64,000 nucleotides of DNA from Elephas maximus indicus (GCF_024166365.1 NC_064822.1:104280823-104344822), one strand, 5' to 3'. Shown: positions 48,003 to 58,440, numbered from the stretch's first letter. A program made the numbers and translations. The notes: a model not told the origin generated them from the sequence alone.

Positions 48003-48485
48003 ATTTAAAACAACAAAACCCTCTAATAAACTAAGGAATAAAAGAAAGCTTTCTTAACTCAATAAAGAGTAACTTCAAAATGCCTATAAGCAAACATCCT
48101 ATTCAGTGGTAAAATGTTGAAAGCTTTCCCTTTGAGATCAGCAACAAAATGCCCGCTATCATTCTTCTATGCAATATTGTTCAACTTGGAGTTTCTGACC
48201 AATGCAGGAAGGCCAGAAAAGAGAATCAAAGATTTAAGAATTGGAAAATAAAAATAAACCTGTCATTATTCATAACCCCAAAACCCATCATTATTCATTG
48301 ATGATATAAGTGCAACATAGAAAATCTAGAAAAATCTACAAATAAGTTATAAGTGTTAATAGTGAGTTTAGCAATATTGCTGAATACAAGGTCAAGTTAC
48401 AAAAATCGATTTCATTCCTATATGTCAACAATAAACAGTAAAAGAAAGTTTTAAAAGATATCATTTACATTTGAATTAAAAAAAA
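47690..48485. repeat. Inverted repeat with arms of about 300 bp (left 47690-47987, right 48169-48485)
   Basis: The left arm is the near-exact reverse complement of the right arm, from T15/A8 at the outer ends to TTGCATA/TATGCAA at the inner ends. The spacer is about 180 bp. The right arm is ordinary old L1 ORF2 sequence in its normal place; the left arm sits inside an AfroSINE. The right arm also has about 20-25 bp of local duplication (CCCATCATTATTCAT) missing from the left. Confidence 0.9.
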
Positions 48486-48566
48486 GTACTGAACACCTAA
48501 GAATAATTCTAACAACTTAAAGCCTCTACATGGAAAACAGTATAACAATGTGAAGAGAAATTAAAG

Positions 48567-48612
48567 CCAAAAAAACCAAATCTATTGCCGTCGAGTCGAT
48601 TCTGACTCAGAG
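48567..48612 (-). mobile_element. AfroSINE 3' end only, in L1 ORF2
   Basis: Only the last 45 bp of AfroSINE (ATTGCCGTCGAGTCGATTCT) are present in reverse, preceded by an A-rich run, inside old L1 sequence. It is an extreme 5' truncation. Confidence 0.65.
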
Positions 48613-48815
48613 AGATAGTGTAGAGTGACCCAAATAGATATACCATGTTTATTAATTGGAAGACTCAAAATTATACTCAAAAGATAACATTTCTCCCCCA
48701 AACTTATCTAGAAATTCATGGCAACCCCCCATAAAATCTCGAAGTTTTTTTTTTTAATGGAAACTAATGAGTTGATTCATAAATTTAATTTATAAAGAAT
48801 AACTAAGGTACTCTT

Positions 48816-49615
48816 CTCAACTGACCTGGAGCAAAGGAGAATGAAGAACACCAAAGACACAAAGTAACTATGAGCCCAAGAGACAGAAAGGACCACATAA
48901 ACCAGAAACTACATCAGCCTGTACCCAGCTACAACCGATGACTGCCCTGACAGAGAACACAACAGAGAGCTCCTGAAGGAGCAGGAGAGCAAATTCTTAG
49001 ACTTAGTGGTCTGACTGAGACTAAGAAGGACCCCGGAGATCATGGTCCCCGGACCTTCTGTTAGCCCAAGACAGGAATGATTCCCAAAGCCAACTCCTCA
49101 GACAGGAATTGGACTGGTCTATAGGATAGAAGGAAACCCAGGTGGCGTAGTGGTTAAGAGCTACGGCTGCTAACCAAAAGGTCGGCAGTTCAAATCCACC
49201 AGGAGCTCCTTGGAAAATCTATGGGGCAGTTCTACTCTATGAGTCGGTATCGACTCAATGGCAACAGGTTTGGTTTTTGGTTTATGGGATAGAAAATGAT
49301 ACTGGTGAGGAGTGAGCTTCTTGGCTCAAGTAGACACACAAGACTATGTAGGCAGCTCCTGTCTGGAGGGAAGATGAGAGGGCAGAGGGGGTCAGAAGCT
49401 GGCTGAATGGACATGGGGAATACAGGGTGGAGAGGAGGAGTGTGCTGTCTCATTAGGGGGAGAGCAACTAGGAGTACATAGCAAGGTGTATATAAAATTG
49501 TGTATGAGACTGACTTGATTTGTAAAATTTACTTAAAGCACAGTTTTTAAAAACTGCATTAAATTAATAATAAATAGAATGAATGAAAGTCTGACATCTG
49601 AGCTAAAAAAAATAG
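48816..49615 (+). mobile_element. L1 3' UTR insertion with probable 3' transduction
   Basis: Flanked by a perfect 16-bp duplication TAACTAAGGTACTCTT (48800-48815, 49616-49631). The L1 body ends at about 49548; a further stretch of about 60 nt, not L1-like, then ends in an A run before the duplication. An AfroSINE (49132-49284) is nested inside. Confidence 0.85.
49132..49284 (+). mobile_element. AfroSINE nested in an L1 3' UTR
   Basis: Flanked by imperfect AGGATAGAA/GGGATAGAA. An internal deletion removes the GTCCTATAGGGTC block. Confidence 0.85.
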
Positions 49616-49690
49616 TAACTAAGGTACTCTTTAAAAAGATGAACAAGATGCAAGTTCTTGCTCTAATGTATATAGACCTAAAATAAATAC

Positions 49691-49887
49691 GTTGTTGTTA
49701 GATAATGTTGAGTCAATTCGACTGATAGTGACCCCATGTGGCAGAGTAGAACTCTGGCATTAGGGGGCTGTGATCTTTATGGGAGCAAATCCACAGGTCT
49801 TCCTTCCACGGAGCCACTGGGTGGGTTCGAACCACCAACCTTTTGATTAGCAACTGAGCATTTGACTGTTTCTGCAACCAGGACTCC
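49691..49887 (-). mobile_element. AfroSINE (long variant)
   Basis: Reverse: TGAGTCAATTCGACTGATAG to AACCAGGACTCC. Confidence 0.8.
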
Positions 49888-49900
49888 TCTTATAATATGT

Positions 49901-50052
49901 TGTTGTTTTGTGCCGTTGAGTTGATTTCAACTCATAGTGACCTATAGGACAGAATAGAACTGCCCCATAGGGCTTCCAAGGAGCTGCTGGTGGATTCGAA
50001 CTGCCGACCTTTCGGTTAGCAGGCTGAGCTCTTAACTATTTTGCCACCAGGG
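49901..50052 (-). mobile_element. AfroSINE
   Basis: Reverse: GCCGTTGAGTTGATTTCAAC to TTTTGCCACCAGGG. Confidence 0.85.
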
Positions 50053-51235
50053 TATATAGATAAATATATAGCATATGTAGACTGATAATAAAGCTGTAGT
50101 AATTAAGACAGTGTGGTTTTGGCACAAGGATAAACAAACAGGCCAATGGAATAGAATCAAGAACCTGAACACATGCTCACACACATATATATATATATGG
50201 ACACTTGATTTATGACAAAGAGGACAATGCAGAGAAGTTAAGAAATATCCCTGAGGCATAAACGAAAATCACAATATGCAAAAATCAACTCCAGGTGAAC
50301 CCACTCAAACCCAGAGCCATCGAGAATGCAGATACAAATATAAAAGATAAAACAATAAGGCTTCTAGAAAATAGAGTAGGAGGCTATCTTCATGCCTTTA
50401 GAATTGGGAAAGACTTCTTAAACAGTATACCAAAAAATGGACAAACACAAAACATTGAAAACTAAAGAAAAAGACTGATACATTTGACTACATTAAATTT
50501 TTAAAAGTTCTGTTGATCAAAAACAAGGAAAACACCATTAAGAAAGTGAAAGGTAAAAGAGTGAATATTATGCATGTGAACTAAATCACAACTGAGAAAA
50601 GAAAGTGGAAAGACAAGCCATAAACTGGGAAAAGAAATTCTTAGACATCCAGAGTATAAAATGAACTACTAAGAACCAATAAGAGAAACACAGACAATAT
50701 TAAAATGGACAAGAAACTTGAATAGACACACCACAAAAGAGAATATACAAATGGCAAATAAGCATTGGAAAAGGCGTTTGATTTCATTAATCATCAGGGA
50801 AATACACACTCAACAGAAGTACTCAAGTTTAAAAGAATGAAAATGTCAAGTGTTGGGGAGGATATGGAGCAACAAGAACCCTTACACTGATGGTGGGAGT
50901 GTAAACTGACACAACCCATCTATTCTGATAAAGCTTAATATCTGCATACCCTATGAACCAGTGCACATGCGCACTCACAGAAATGCATGCTCATGTGCTC
51001 AAGGAGCATGTATGAGAATATTCACTGCACCACTGTTCGTAACAGCCCCAAACAGGAAACACCCAAATGTCCACCGGCAGTAGAATGGATAAATATTATG
51101 GTATTCATAAATGGAATTATATACAGCAATGAAAATTAACAAATTAGTTTCCCACAAGATGGATGAATTTTCCAAATATAATGTTGAAGTAAAGAAGCAA
51201 TACACAAATAATACATGCTTATAATTTCATTTAAA

Positions 51236-51416
51236 GGAGTGGTCAAAGAGCTAGCTGCTAGAGAAATCGTCTGTAGTTTGAACCCACCAGCCAATCTGTG
51301 CTGGAGAAAGATGTGAGTCTGCTTCTATAAAGATTTATAGCCTTGGAAACCCTAAGTAGCGGTTCTACTCTGTCCTATAGGGTCACTATGAGTTGAAATC
51401 GACTCAACATTTATAC
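51236..51416 (+). mobile_element. AfroSINE
   Basis: GGAGTGGTCAAAGAGCTAGC to TATGAGTTGAAATCGACTCA; diverged head. Confidence 0.75.
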
Positions 51417-51649
51417 ACAGTTCAAAAAAAGGGCAATACTAAATGACAGTTTTTAGGGATCCAAGCTTAACAAGAAAGTGACTACCATAACAGGACAGTG
51501 GTCACTTTTTGGGGTAGTGGCAGCTGAGAGCGACTGGGAGGAGGCATGAAGGTGAAGTATGTGAGGTGTTGGCAACAGTCCTGGTGATGGTCAGGCAAAT
51601 GTTTCCTTGATAAATTCTTGAGCTATATGAATTTAGCTAAATTTTTAGT

Positions 51650-52350
51650 GGACTTTTCTATGTGAACATTATATTCCACATTTTAAAATTACTTTATTGA
51701 GGCATATTTTGCATACCATGTAATTGACCTTTTTCAAATGTATAATTTAATGATTTTTTAAACTAAATTTGACAAGTTCTGTAACCATCACTGTAAGTTC
51801 TAGAACATTTTCATCACCCCAATGTGATCCCTCATGCACATTTACTGTTACTTCCCACAGCCTCCAGACATCAGTAATCTACTTTCTGTTTTTATAGCTT
51901 TGCCTTTCCTGAATACCTTATATAAACTGAACTATATAATATGTGGTCTCTTGTATCTAACTTCTTTCACTGAACATAATGTTTTTGAGGTTCATCCATG
52001 TGGCAGCATGTATTTGTATTCTGTTCCTTTTTATTGCTGAATAGTATTCTATGGTATGGATATGCCATATTTTGTCTAACCGTTCACTGTTGATGGACAT
52101 TTAGGTTGTCATTTCCAATTGAGCTATTGTGAATAATGCTGCTAAGAACACTGGGGTGCAAGTCTGTGTGAAATATGTTTTCCTTTCTCTTGGGTAGATA
52201 CTTAAGAGTGGAATTGCTGAGTCATATGGTAAATTTATATTTAACATATTAAGAAACTACCAAACTGTTTTCTAAAGTAGCTATGCCATTTTACATTCCC
52301 ATCACCAATGTATGAAAGCTTCCATTTCTTCACATTTTCTCCATTTGTTG
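51650..52350 (-). mobile_element. Ancient antisense L1M 3' end
   Basis: The sequence from TTACTTTATTGAGGCATA through the complement of the ORF2 tail is typical of mammal-wide L1M elements read in reverse. It runs into the pyrimidine tract at 52366. Confidence 0.7.
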
Positions 52351-52365
52351 TTTTTTAATTCTTTT

Positions 52366-52498
52366 TCTTTCTTTCCTTCCTTTCTTCCTTCTCTCCTTTT
52401 TCCTTTCTTTCTTCTCTTCCTCCCTTTCTGCTTCCTTCCTTCCTTCCTCCCTCTCTGCCTCCCTCCCTGTCTCTTTCTTTCCTTCTTTCTCTCTATGG
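52366..52498 (+). repeat. Polypyrimidine tract (CTTT/CCTT)n
   Basis: About 130 bp are almost wholly C and T in one strand, with mirror-like CTTTC/CTTCC units and the potential to form triplex DNA. Confidence 0.9.
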
Positions 52499-52556
52499 CC
52501 ATTCTATTAAAAACAGTTTTAAAAGGTGCAGTAAGGAGACTTTTGAGGGCTTTTAA

Positions 52557-53687
52557 AAATATACGTATACATATTATTGTGTTTTTGGTGAAGGTTTACA
52601 CAGCAGTTTAGGTTTCTATTCAATAATTTCTACACAAATTGTTCAGTGACTTTGGTTACATTCTTTACAATGTGTGAATATTCTCAACATTTCCATTCTG
52701 GTTGTTCTGTTTCCATTAATCTAGTTTCCCTACCCCCTTACATTTTCATCTTTGTTTTAAAGTAATTGTTGACTGTTTGGTCTTATATAGATGATTTTTT
52801 AAAGGAGCACAGTACAAAATAAAGAATATCACCATATTTTGTAAGCCAATCTGTTATTTAGATAAAAGGTAACCTCAGGGGCTAGTTTTGGTTCAAGGCT
52901 TAAAGAGGATCTCTGGACAGTAATCTCAGGGAGTCCTCAAGTCTCAACCAGTCAAATAAGTCTGGACTTTTTAAGAATTTGAGTTCTGTTCCACATTTTG
53001 CTCCCGTTCTATCAGGGTCCATCTTTTGTGGCCCTGATCAGAATGGTCAGTAGTGGTAGCCAGGTACCATCTCGTTCTTCTGGTCTCAGGGTAGATGAGG
53101 CCATGGTTCATGTAGTCTTTAATTTCCTTCTTTCTCTTTTGCTATAGACAATTAGAGGCTAATTGTTGTATCTCAGATGGCTGCTCCCACACTTTTAAGG
53201 CCCCAGACACTACTCACCAAACTAGGATGTAGAACATAAACTTTATGAAGTATATTATGCCAATTAACTGAGACGACCTGTGAAACTATGGTCCTAATCC
53301 TTTAAACCCAGGAAACCAATCCTGCAATGTGTTTCGTTTCGTCTAAGAAGTATCCATAACTGTGCTCCCTATGCGCTTTATTACATATATGAATACATGT
53401 GCACAGTCACATACATGCATGTACATACTCATACACCTATATACACACACATATACTCACATATACATACCTATACACGTATATGTCTACATACATATAT
53501 ATGGACACATTTATTTTTGCTTGTTGTTTCAAAATTATATGTCATAGCAATTATCAAAAGGACCTTTTTTCTAGTGTACATTTTAGTGACATCGTTAACT
53601 TTTGTCAAGCTGTGAACGCTTCACGCTCATTCGGTGTTGCCTTTCCCATCATCAAAAATAACAAGTGCCTGGGCATCCCTGGTAACC
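52557..53687 (-). mobile_element. L1 3' UTR insertion next to the CCDC65 promoter
   Basis: Antisense L1 3' UTR sequence flanked by a perfect 18-bp duplication ACTTTTGAGGGCTTTTAA (52539-52556, 53688-53705). The right end lies about 330 bp upstream of the CCDC65 ATG. Confidence 0.9.
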
Positions 53688-53740
53688 ACTTTTGAGGGCT
53701 TTTAAGAGTAAACGACCCTGTCAAGATCGGAGTCCTCCAG

Positions 53741-53755
53741 CGGGCAGGGGGCGCT
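53741..53755 (+). promoter_or_regulatory. CTCF-like motif upstream of CCDC65
   Basis: CGGGCAGGGGGCGCT matches the CTCF core CCAGCAGGGGGCGCT at 13 of 15 positions. It lies 36 bp beyond the right target-site duplication of the neighbouring L1 insertion. Confidence 0.5.
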
Positions 53756-53798
53756 CCAAGCCAGGTTCGCGCCTCTCAGCTTTTCACTGAGCTTGGCA

Positions 53799-53811
53799 GT
53801 TGCTAGGAGAC
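53799..53811 (+). promoter_or_regulatory. RFX X-box-like motif, CCDC65 promoter
   Basis: GTTGCTAGGAGAC matches the ciliary X-box GTTGCTAGGCAAC at 11 of 13 positions and lies about 205 bp upstream of the CCDC65 ATG. RFX factors drive many axonemal genes, so the position fits the gene's role. Confidence 0.6.
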
Positions 53812-54016
53812 AGAGACGCAGCCCGGGCGTCTGGGGAACCCGCTTTCTTCGCTTGCCCCGGCTGTCTTTTGCCCAAGGACGGAGATTTTAAGGTCTCACT
53901 GTCTCTCAAGGGTAGTTCTGGGAGGCCCCTTTCCGGGGACGTTTTTCTCCTACCCTCTCTAACGCGGGCCGAGGTAGTCTGAAGCTTCTTCCCCAGATCC
54001 AGTTCCCAGCGCAGCC

Positions 54017-54142
54017 ATGCCTAAGAAAGGGAAAAAAGTGCCCCTATCCGATGAAGAGCAGCTGCTTCTTTTTCAACAGAAGTTGTTGGCTGATGAAGAG
54101 ATGGCCAAGAAGAAGGAGAGGCTCCTGAGCCAGTTCTTGAAG
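54017..54142 (+). CDS. CCDC65: CCDC65 coding exon 1
   Basis: The 126 nt make 42 codons, [20 protein letters not shown] and on to [12 protein letters not shown]. The donor is AAG|GTAATG and the phase is 0. Confidence 0.95.
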
Positions 54143-54913
54143 GTAATGGCCTTCTGCATTACACCCTGCCCAACTCCCCCTTCCTCCCCCCCACCCCCTG
54201 CCCCGCGCTGCCCCTGTCTCTTCGACCCTGTATTGACGCAGCCTCATTTTCATCCTGGCTTCCCCTTCTCCGGAAATCTTGAGACGCAGATATAGTCAGC
54301 GTTCAGGCAACATGTTGTGGGGGAGAAAATTCTCTGCCAAGCATGGAGATGGGGCGAAGGGGGGGAGGGGGGTAAGTCATAGAGTTGGTCAGTCACAACT
54401 GAGCCCCGAAACTGGGACAGGAGGTGCTGTCAGCTGTCTCAGCTGTCTGAAATTCTGATATTCTCCCGGGAGGTGGGTCATTAAAAACAACATCATGCTC
54501 TGATGCCACCACCTTGAAGGAAATTCACCCTTGCCTTCCCTAAAATGCCATGAGGCTGTTCCTGTTTTACTTCAGGCCCTTCCAAAACAAGGAGAGGAAC
54601 CCCCTGAGTATTAGTTGTCAAGAGCTTTGGTCCCTCAGGAAAGACAAGGTGGTCAGGTGTCAGCTGACAAACTAAGTGTGATCTTGTTTGTTGTACTGTG
54701 TCAGAGCTTTTGACCTACTGGGGGTGTATTTATTCCTTCACACAGGACAAACTGGCCAAGGAGGAGCACAATAGTGCTCTGAACCTTAATAAGATTAACA
54801 CACAGTGGAGAACCGTCCTTCGAGAAGTCAAGACCAAAGAGCTTCATAAAGACATTGAGATCCTCAGCCAAACATTTGAACGAGTGGTGGACTGCAAGAA
54901 CAGTGTCATCAAG
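54017..54913 (+). CDS. CCDC65: CCDC65 (DRC2), first two coding exons; gene continues off right edge
   Basis: CCDC65/DRC2 is a coiled-coil subunit of the nexin-dynein regulatory complex of motile cilia and flagella; human loss causes primary ciliary dyskinesia (family knowledge). Exons 54017-54142 and 54746-54913 give 98 codons beginning [20 protein letters not shown] and ending KNSVIK, nearly identical to the recalled human N-terminus; the whole human protein is 484 aa. The visible part is Lys/Glu-rich, predicted helical, with no membrane segment. The start codon lies in GCAGCCATGC, with a purine at -3. Intron 2 runs from 54914 past the window end and holds two antisense L1 copies. No later exon was recognised up to 64000. 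Confidence 0.95.
54746..54913 (+). CDS. CCDC65: CCDC65 coding exon 2
   Basis: The 168 nt make 56 codons, [20 protein letters not shown] and on to [10 protein letters not shown]. The acceptor is CACAG|GAC and the donor AAG|GTAGGC. Confidence 0.95.
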
Positions 54914-55480
54914 GTAGGCACACTTCCCAAGAAAACACTTGAGTATGTTGCTTTGACTTCTCTTAATAGAGTGGGCCTAGTGAATTAGTTAATTAATTAG
55001 TCTCAAAGCCCTGACAAGATGGCAGGCTGTGACAAAGCCAGGCTGTGGGTAGTTAAGTTTCACTAATGAAAAATAGAATATTAGGCTGCCATCCCTCTCC
55101 CTCCATCAGAGGAGCCATTCTCCTTGGTCATCTACTGTCCCAAACCAGTACTATACAATATTAGAGTTATAAGGCACAGTAGACATCACCCAATGCCTTG
55201 AACTTAGTCCTACACCTTCATTTCAATGTGAGAAGGCTCACATGGAGAAGGGCTTACAAGAGACGGGAACCGACTTAACCAAGTCACACAGCTAGTGGGA
55301 GTGCAGAGACTAGAGAACAGGTTTCTTGACTCTTACTATAGTGCTTTTTCAATCAAATTCTGTTTGGCCTCTGATTCAACTTCATTGACCCTAATTAAGG
55401 TTGAGAAAATTTCCGTGAGTAAGAGCAGTTCTGGATCTCTAAGCAATTCAGTCAGGCATCTTTATGCTCTTGGAAAGATC
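54914..55480 (+). other. CCDC65: CCDC65 intron 2, proximal part
   Basis: No exon or clear young repeat is seen before the L1 at 55487. Confidence 0.5.
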
Positions 55481-55486
55481 TTTTTT

Positions 55487-57757
55487 AAAAACATTTTTAT
55501 TGTTCATTAGATGGAAGCTTACAGAGCAAATTAGCTACCCATTCGATAGTCTGCACATAAAGTGTTTCATAGTCTTGGCTTCATTCCCCACAATCTGTCA
55601 GCACTCTCCCCATTTCTGCTCTGGGCTGCCTGTTTCCTTTTGTCCTAATTTTCTACCACTTCCTGCCTTCTCATCTTTGCTTTTGGGCTAATATTGCCTT
55701 TTCGATCTCATGTAATTGATTATCCTAAGGAGCATGTTCCTCTTGGGTGTTACTGTTTATTTTATGAGATGGATTGACACAGCGCTTACACATAACAAGG
55801 ATTGTGAGGGTGGCGCAGGACCGGGCAGTGTTTCATTCTGTTGTACATAGGGTCACTATGAGTTGGAAGCAACTCAACAGCACCTAACAACAAGAACAAC
55901 AATGAGCTTGGCTATTGTTTGACTGGAAGGTGGTCTCCAGGAATGGCTTTAGGTCCAGGTCAGAAGGGTGTCTTACGGCCATAGTCTCGGGGGTTCCTCC
56001 AGTCTCTGTCAGACCAGTAAGTATGGTCTATTTTGTGAAATTTGATTTTTTGATTCTATATTTTTCTCCCACTCTGTCTGGGACCCTCAGTTGTAATCCC
56101 AGTCAGAGCAGTCAGTAGTAGTAGCTGGGTACCATCTAGTTCTTCTGGTCCTGGGATCGTGTAGGCTGTGGTTCATGTGGTCCATTAGTCCTTTGGACTC
56201 ATTGCTCCCTTGGATCTTTGGCTTTTTTCACTCTCCTTTCTTCCAGACTGGAAGAGACCAATAGTTGTATCTTAAATGGCCATTAGCAAACTTTCAAGAC
56301 CCCAGATGCTACTCACCAAAGTAGAATGTTGAACATTGTCTTTATGAACTATGTTGTGCCAATTGACGTAGATGTTCCCTGAGTCTACAGTCCTTTTGCT
56401 TCAAGCCTAGGATCTTCATCCCATGAAGTGTTTGGTTATGTCTAAGATGTTTCCCTGACTGTGCCACTTGTGTGCTCTATTGTCTATATTAATATATGAG
56501 GAGCACTTCAGTCATGTATTTAGAAATAATCCACCACCAAACCTGTATTTGCTGATGGGTATGCTGGTGGGTATGTGTATGTACCACAGTTCGTTAATCC
56601 ATTCGTCTGTTGATGGGCACTTAGGTTGTTTCCACCCTTTTGCTATTGTGAATAATGCTGCAATAAGCATGGCTATGCATATGTCTATTTATGTCACAAC
56701 TCTTATTTCTTTAGGGTATATACCTAGGAGTGGGATTGCTGGATCACATGGTATTTCTATTTCTAGCTTTTTGAGGAAGCGCCATATCATTTTCCATAAT
56801 GGTTGTATCAATTTACATTTCCACCAGCAGTATGTAAGAGTTCTAATCTCCCCACATCCTTGTCAACATTTGTTATTTTCTGTTTTTTTTTTTTTTTTTG
56901 ATTAGTACCAATAATGTCAGGGTGAGATGGTATTTCATTGTAGTTTTAATTTGCATCTCTCTAATTGCTAATGACCACGAGCATTTCTTCATATGTTAGT
57001 AGCTTAAATGTCTTCTTTGGTGAAGTGTCTGTTCATATCACTTGCCCATTTTTTAATTGGACTGTCTTTTTTGTTGTTGTTGAGGTGTTGAAGTTTTCTG
57101 TAAATTTCAGAGATTAGACCCTTGTTGGATATGTTATAGCTAAAATTTTTTCCCCAATATGTAGGTTTTCTTTTTACTCTTTTGGAGAAGTCTTTTGTTG
57201 AGCATGTTTTATTTTTAGGTCCCATTTATCTAGTTCATGTTCTGCTGTGTGTGCATTTTTAGTTATGTTTGGTGTTCTATTTATGCCATGTATTAGGGCC
57301 TCTAGCATTGTCCCTATTTTTTCCTCCATGATCTTTATCGTTTTAGGTTCATATTTAGGTCTTTGATCCATTTCGAGTTAGTTTTTGTGTATGGTGTGAG
57401 GTATGGGTCCTATTTAATTTTTCTACAGATAGATATCCAGTTTTTACAGGACCACTTGTTGAAGAGACTGTCCCTTCCCCATTTAATAGAGCTTGGTCCT
57501 CTGTTGAAGATCAGCTGTCCATAGGTGGATGGATTTATGCCTGGGTTCTCAATTCTGTTCCATTGGTCTATGTGTCTGTTGTCGTACCAGTACCAGAATG
57601 TTTTGACTACCATGGCTGTATAGTAGGTTCAGAGATCAGGCAGTGTGAGGCCTCCTACTGTGTCCTTCTTTTATAATTTTTTACTTATTCAGGGCTTCTT
57701 TCCCTTCCCTATAAAGTTAGTGATTAGTTTTTGCATCTCACTAAAGAATGCTATCGG
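55487..57757 (-). mobile_element. Antisense 5'-truncated L1 in CCDC65 intron 2
   Basis: The 3' UTR (55487 to about 56480) is followed by ORF2 remnants on the minus strand (57613-57410 [18 protein letters not shown]; 57225-57004 [17 protein letters not shown]). Frames are broken. The 5' truncation is near 57757 and no clear target duplication was found. An RTE fragment lies within the 3' UTR at 55766-55896. Confidence 0.82.
55766..55896 (+). mobile_element. RTE LINE 3' end inside an L1 3' UTR
   Basis: GAGATGGATTGACACAG, GGCGCAGGACCGGGCAGTGT and the shared tail TATGAGTTGGAAGCAACTCA with ACAAC repeats identify the same RTE family as at 41516. It is 5'-truncated. Confidence 0.75.
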
Positions 57758-57759
57758 GT

Positions 57760-58440
57760 CTAGAGAGGTTCTTGAGTTCTTGATTTCATCCCATCTTTTC
57801 CTCTAAGGGATTTTGCTGTATGCCCTTCTTTCATCTTATTTTAACCTCTGTTTACTGACTCCTTCTCCTTACTCTCTTCTATCTTAAAAAAAAAAATTCC
57901 CATAACAGCAAAATATACATCGTCAATCTGGTATTCCCCCTCTAGAAAACACATTTCTCCTTCACAGCCAAAGTACTGGGGAAAAATTCAGCAGATCCTA
58001 GGCAGCTTCAGGTAATAGATATTAAGAGTCCCCAAATTTGCAAAAATCCTTATACCTTAGAAATCCTCACCCCACCAGTTATACTTTATGGCTTTTGAAG
58101 TGATTTTTTTTTCAGACTCTTATTTAGAGTTATCAAATACTTAATGAAAAGAGAACAAGTGGAATAATGCACAATGGGCCAGGCTCACCCACAAGCCAAT
58201 TAGCTTTTTCCTACACGACAGCCTTGCAGCTTATGATTACAGTCCCTCTTGCCTTAGCTAAATTACACATTGCTAATATTAAGCACCTTCAGGGTCATTT
58301 CTGAATAACTGAAACTGCACATGTTAAATGTACAAATGTTAGCGATCCTCATTTGCTATCACCATTTCTTCACCTCCCATTTACCCTGATCCCACAACAT
58401 CTGGTTTCTACCCTTCTCTAGGAAGCTGTTCTGGTAAAGG
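57760..58440 (+). other. CCDC65: CCDC65 intron 2, between L1 and L2
   Basis: Unassigned AT-rich sequence. No frame matching the next expected CCDC65 segment was found. Confidence 0.4.

Larger units (their letters stand above)
45340..51230 (+). mobile_element. Ancient L1 ORF2 region, heavily interrupted
   Basis: Decayed L1 ORF2 sequence on the plus strand is seen at about 45340-45653, 47385-47559, 48014-48815 and 50080-51230, for example the complement-free FDKIQDPFMI-like and CNIVQLGVSDQC-like translations. Between these are at least nine younger insertions listed separately. No frame is intact. Confidence 0.75.
53706..54016 (+). promoter_or_regulatory. CCDC65 promoter and 5' UTR, CpG-rich
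   Basis: This is the only repeat-free sequence between the L1 insertion and the CCDC65 start codon. It is CpG-rich and holds the CTCF-like and X-box-like motifs. The start site is not visible. Confidence 0.6.

Noticed and set aside
52302-52611. Lys/Arg/Glu- or Phe/Ser/Pro-rich frames on both strands
   Set aside because: They are translations of the polypyrimidine tract.
53362-53695. Frames with repeated His/Tyr/Thr near the CCDC65 promoter
   Set aside because: They are part of the antisense L1 3' UTR insertion and are not an upstream exon.
54143-54295. Read-through of CCDC65 exon 1 into the intron
   Set aside because: The frame stays open by chance; a consensus donor follows codon 42 and exon 2 continues the known protein.
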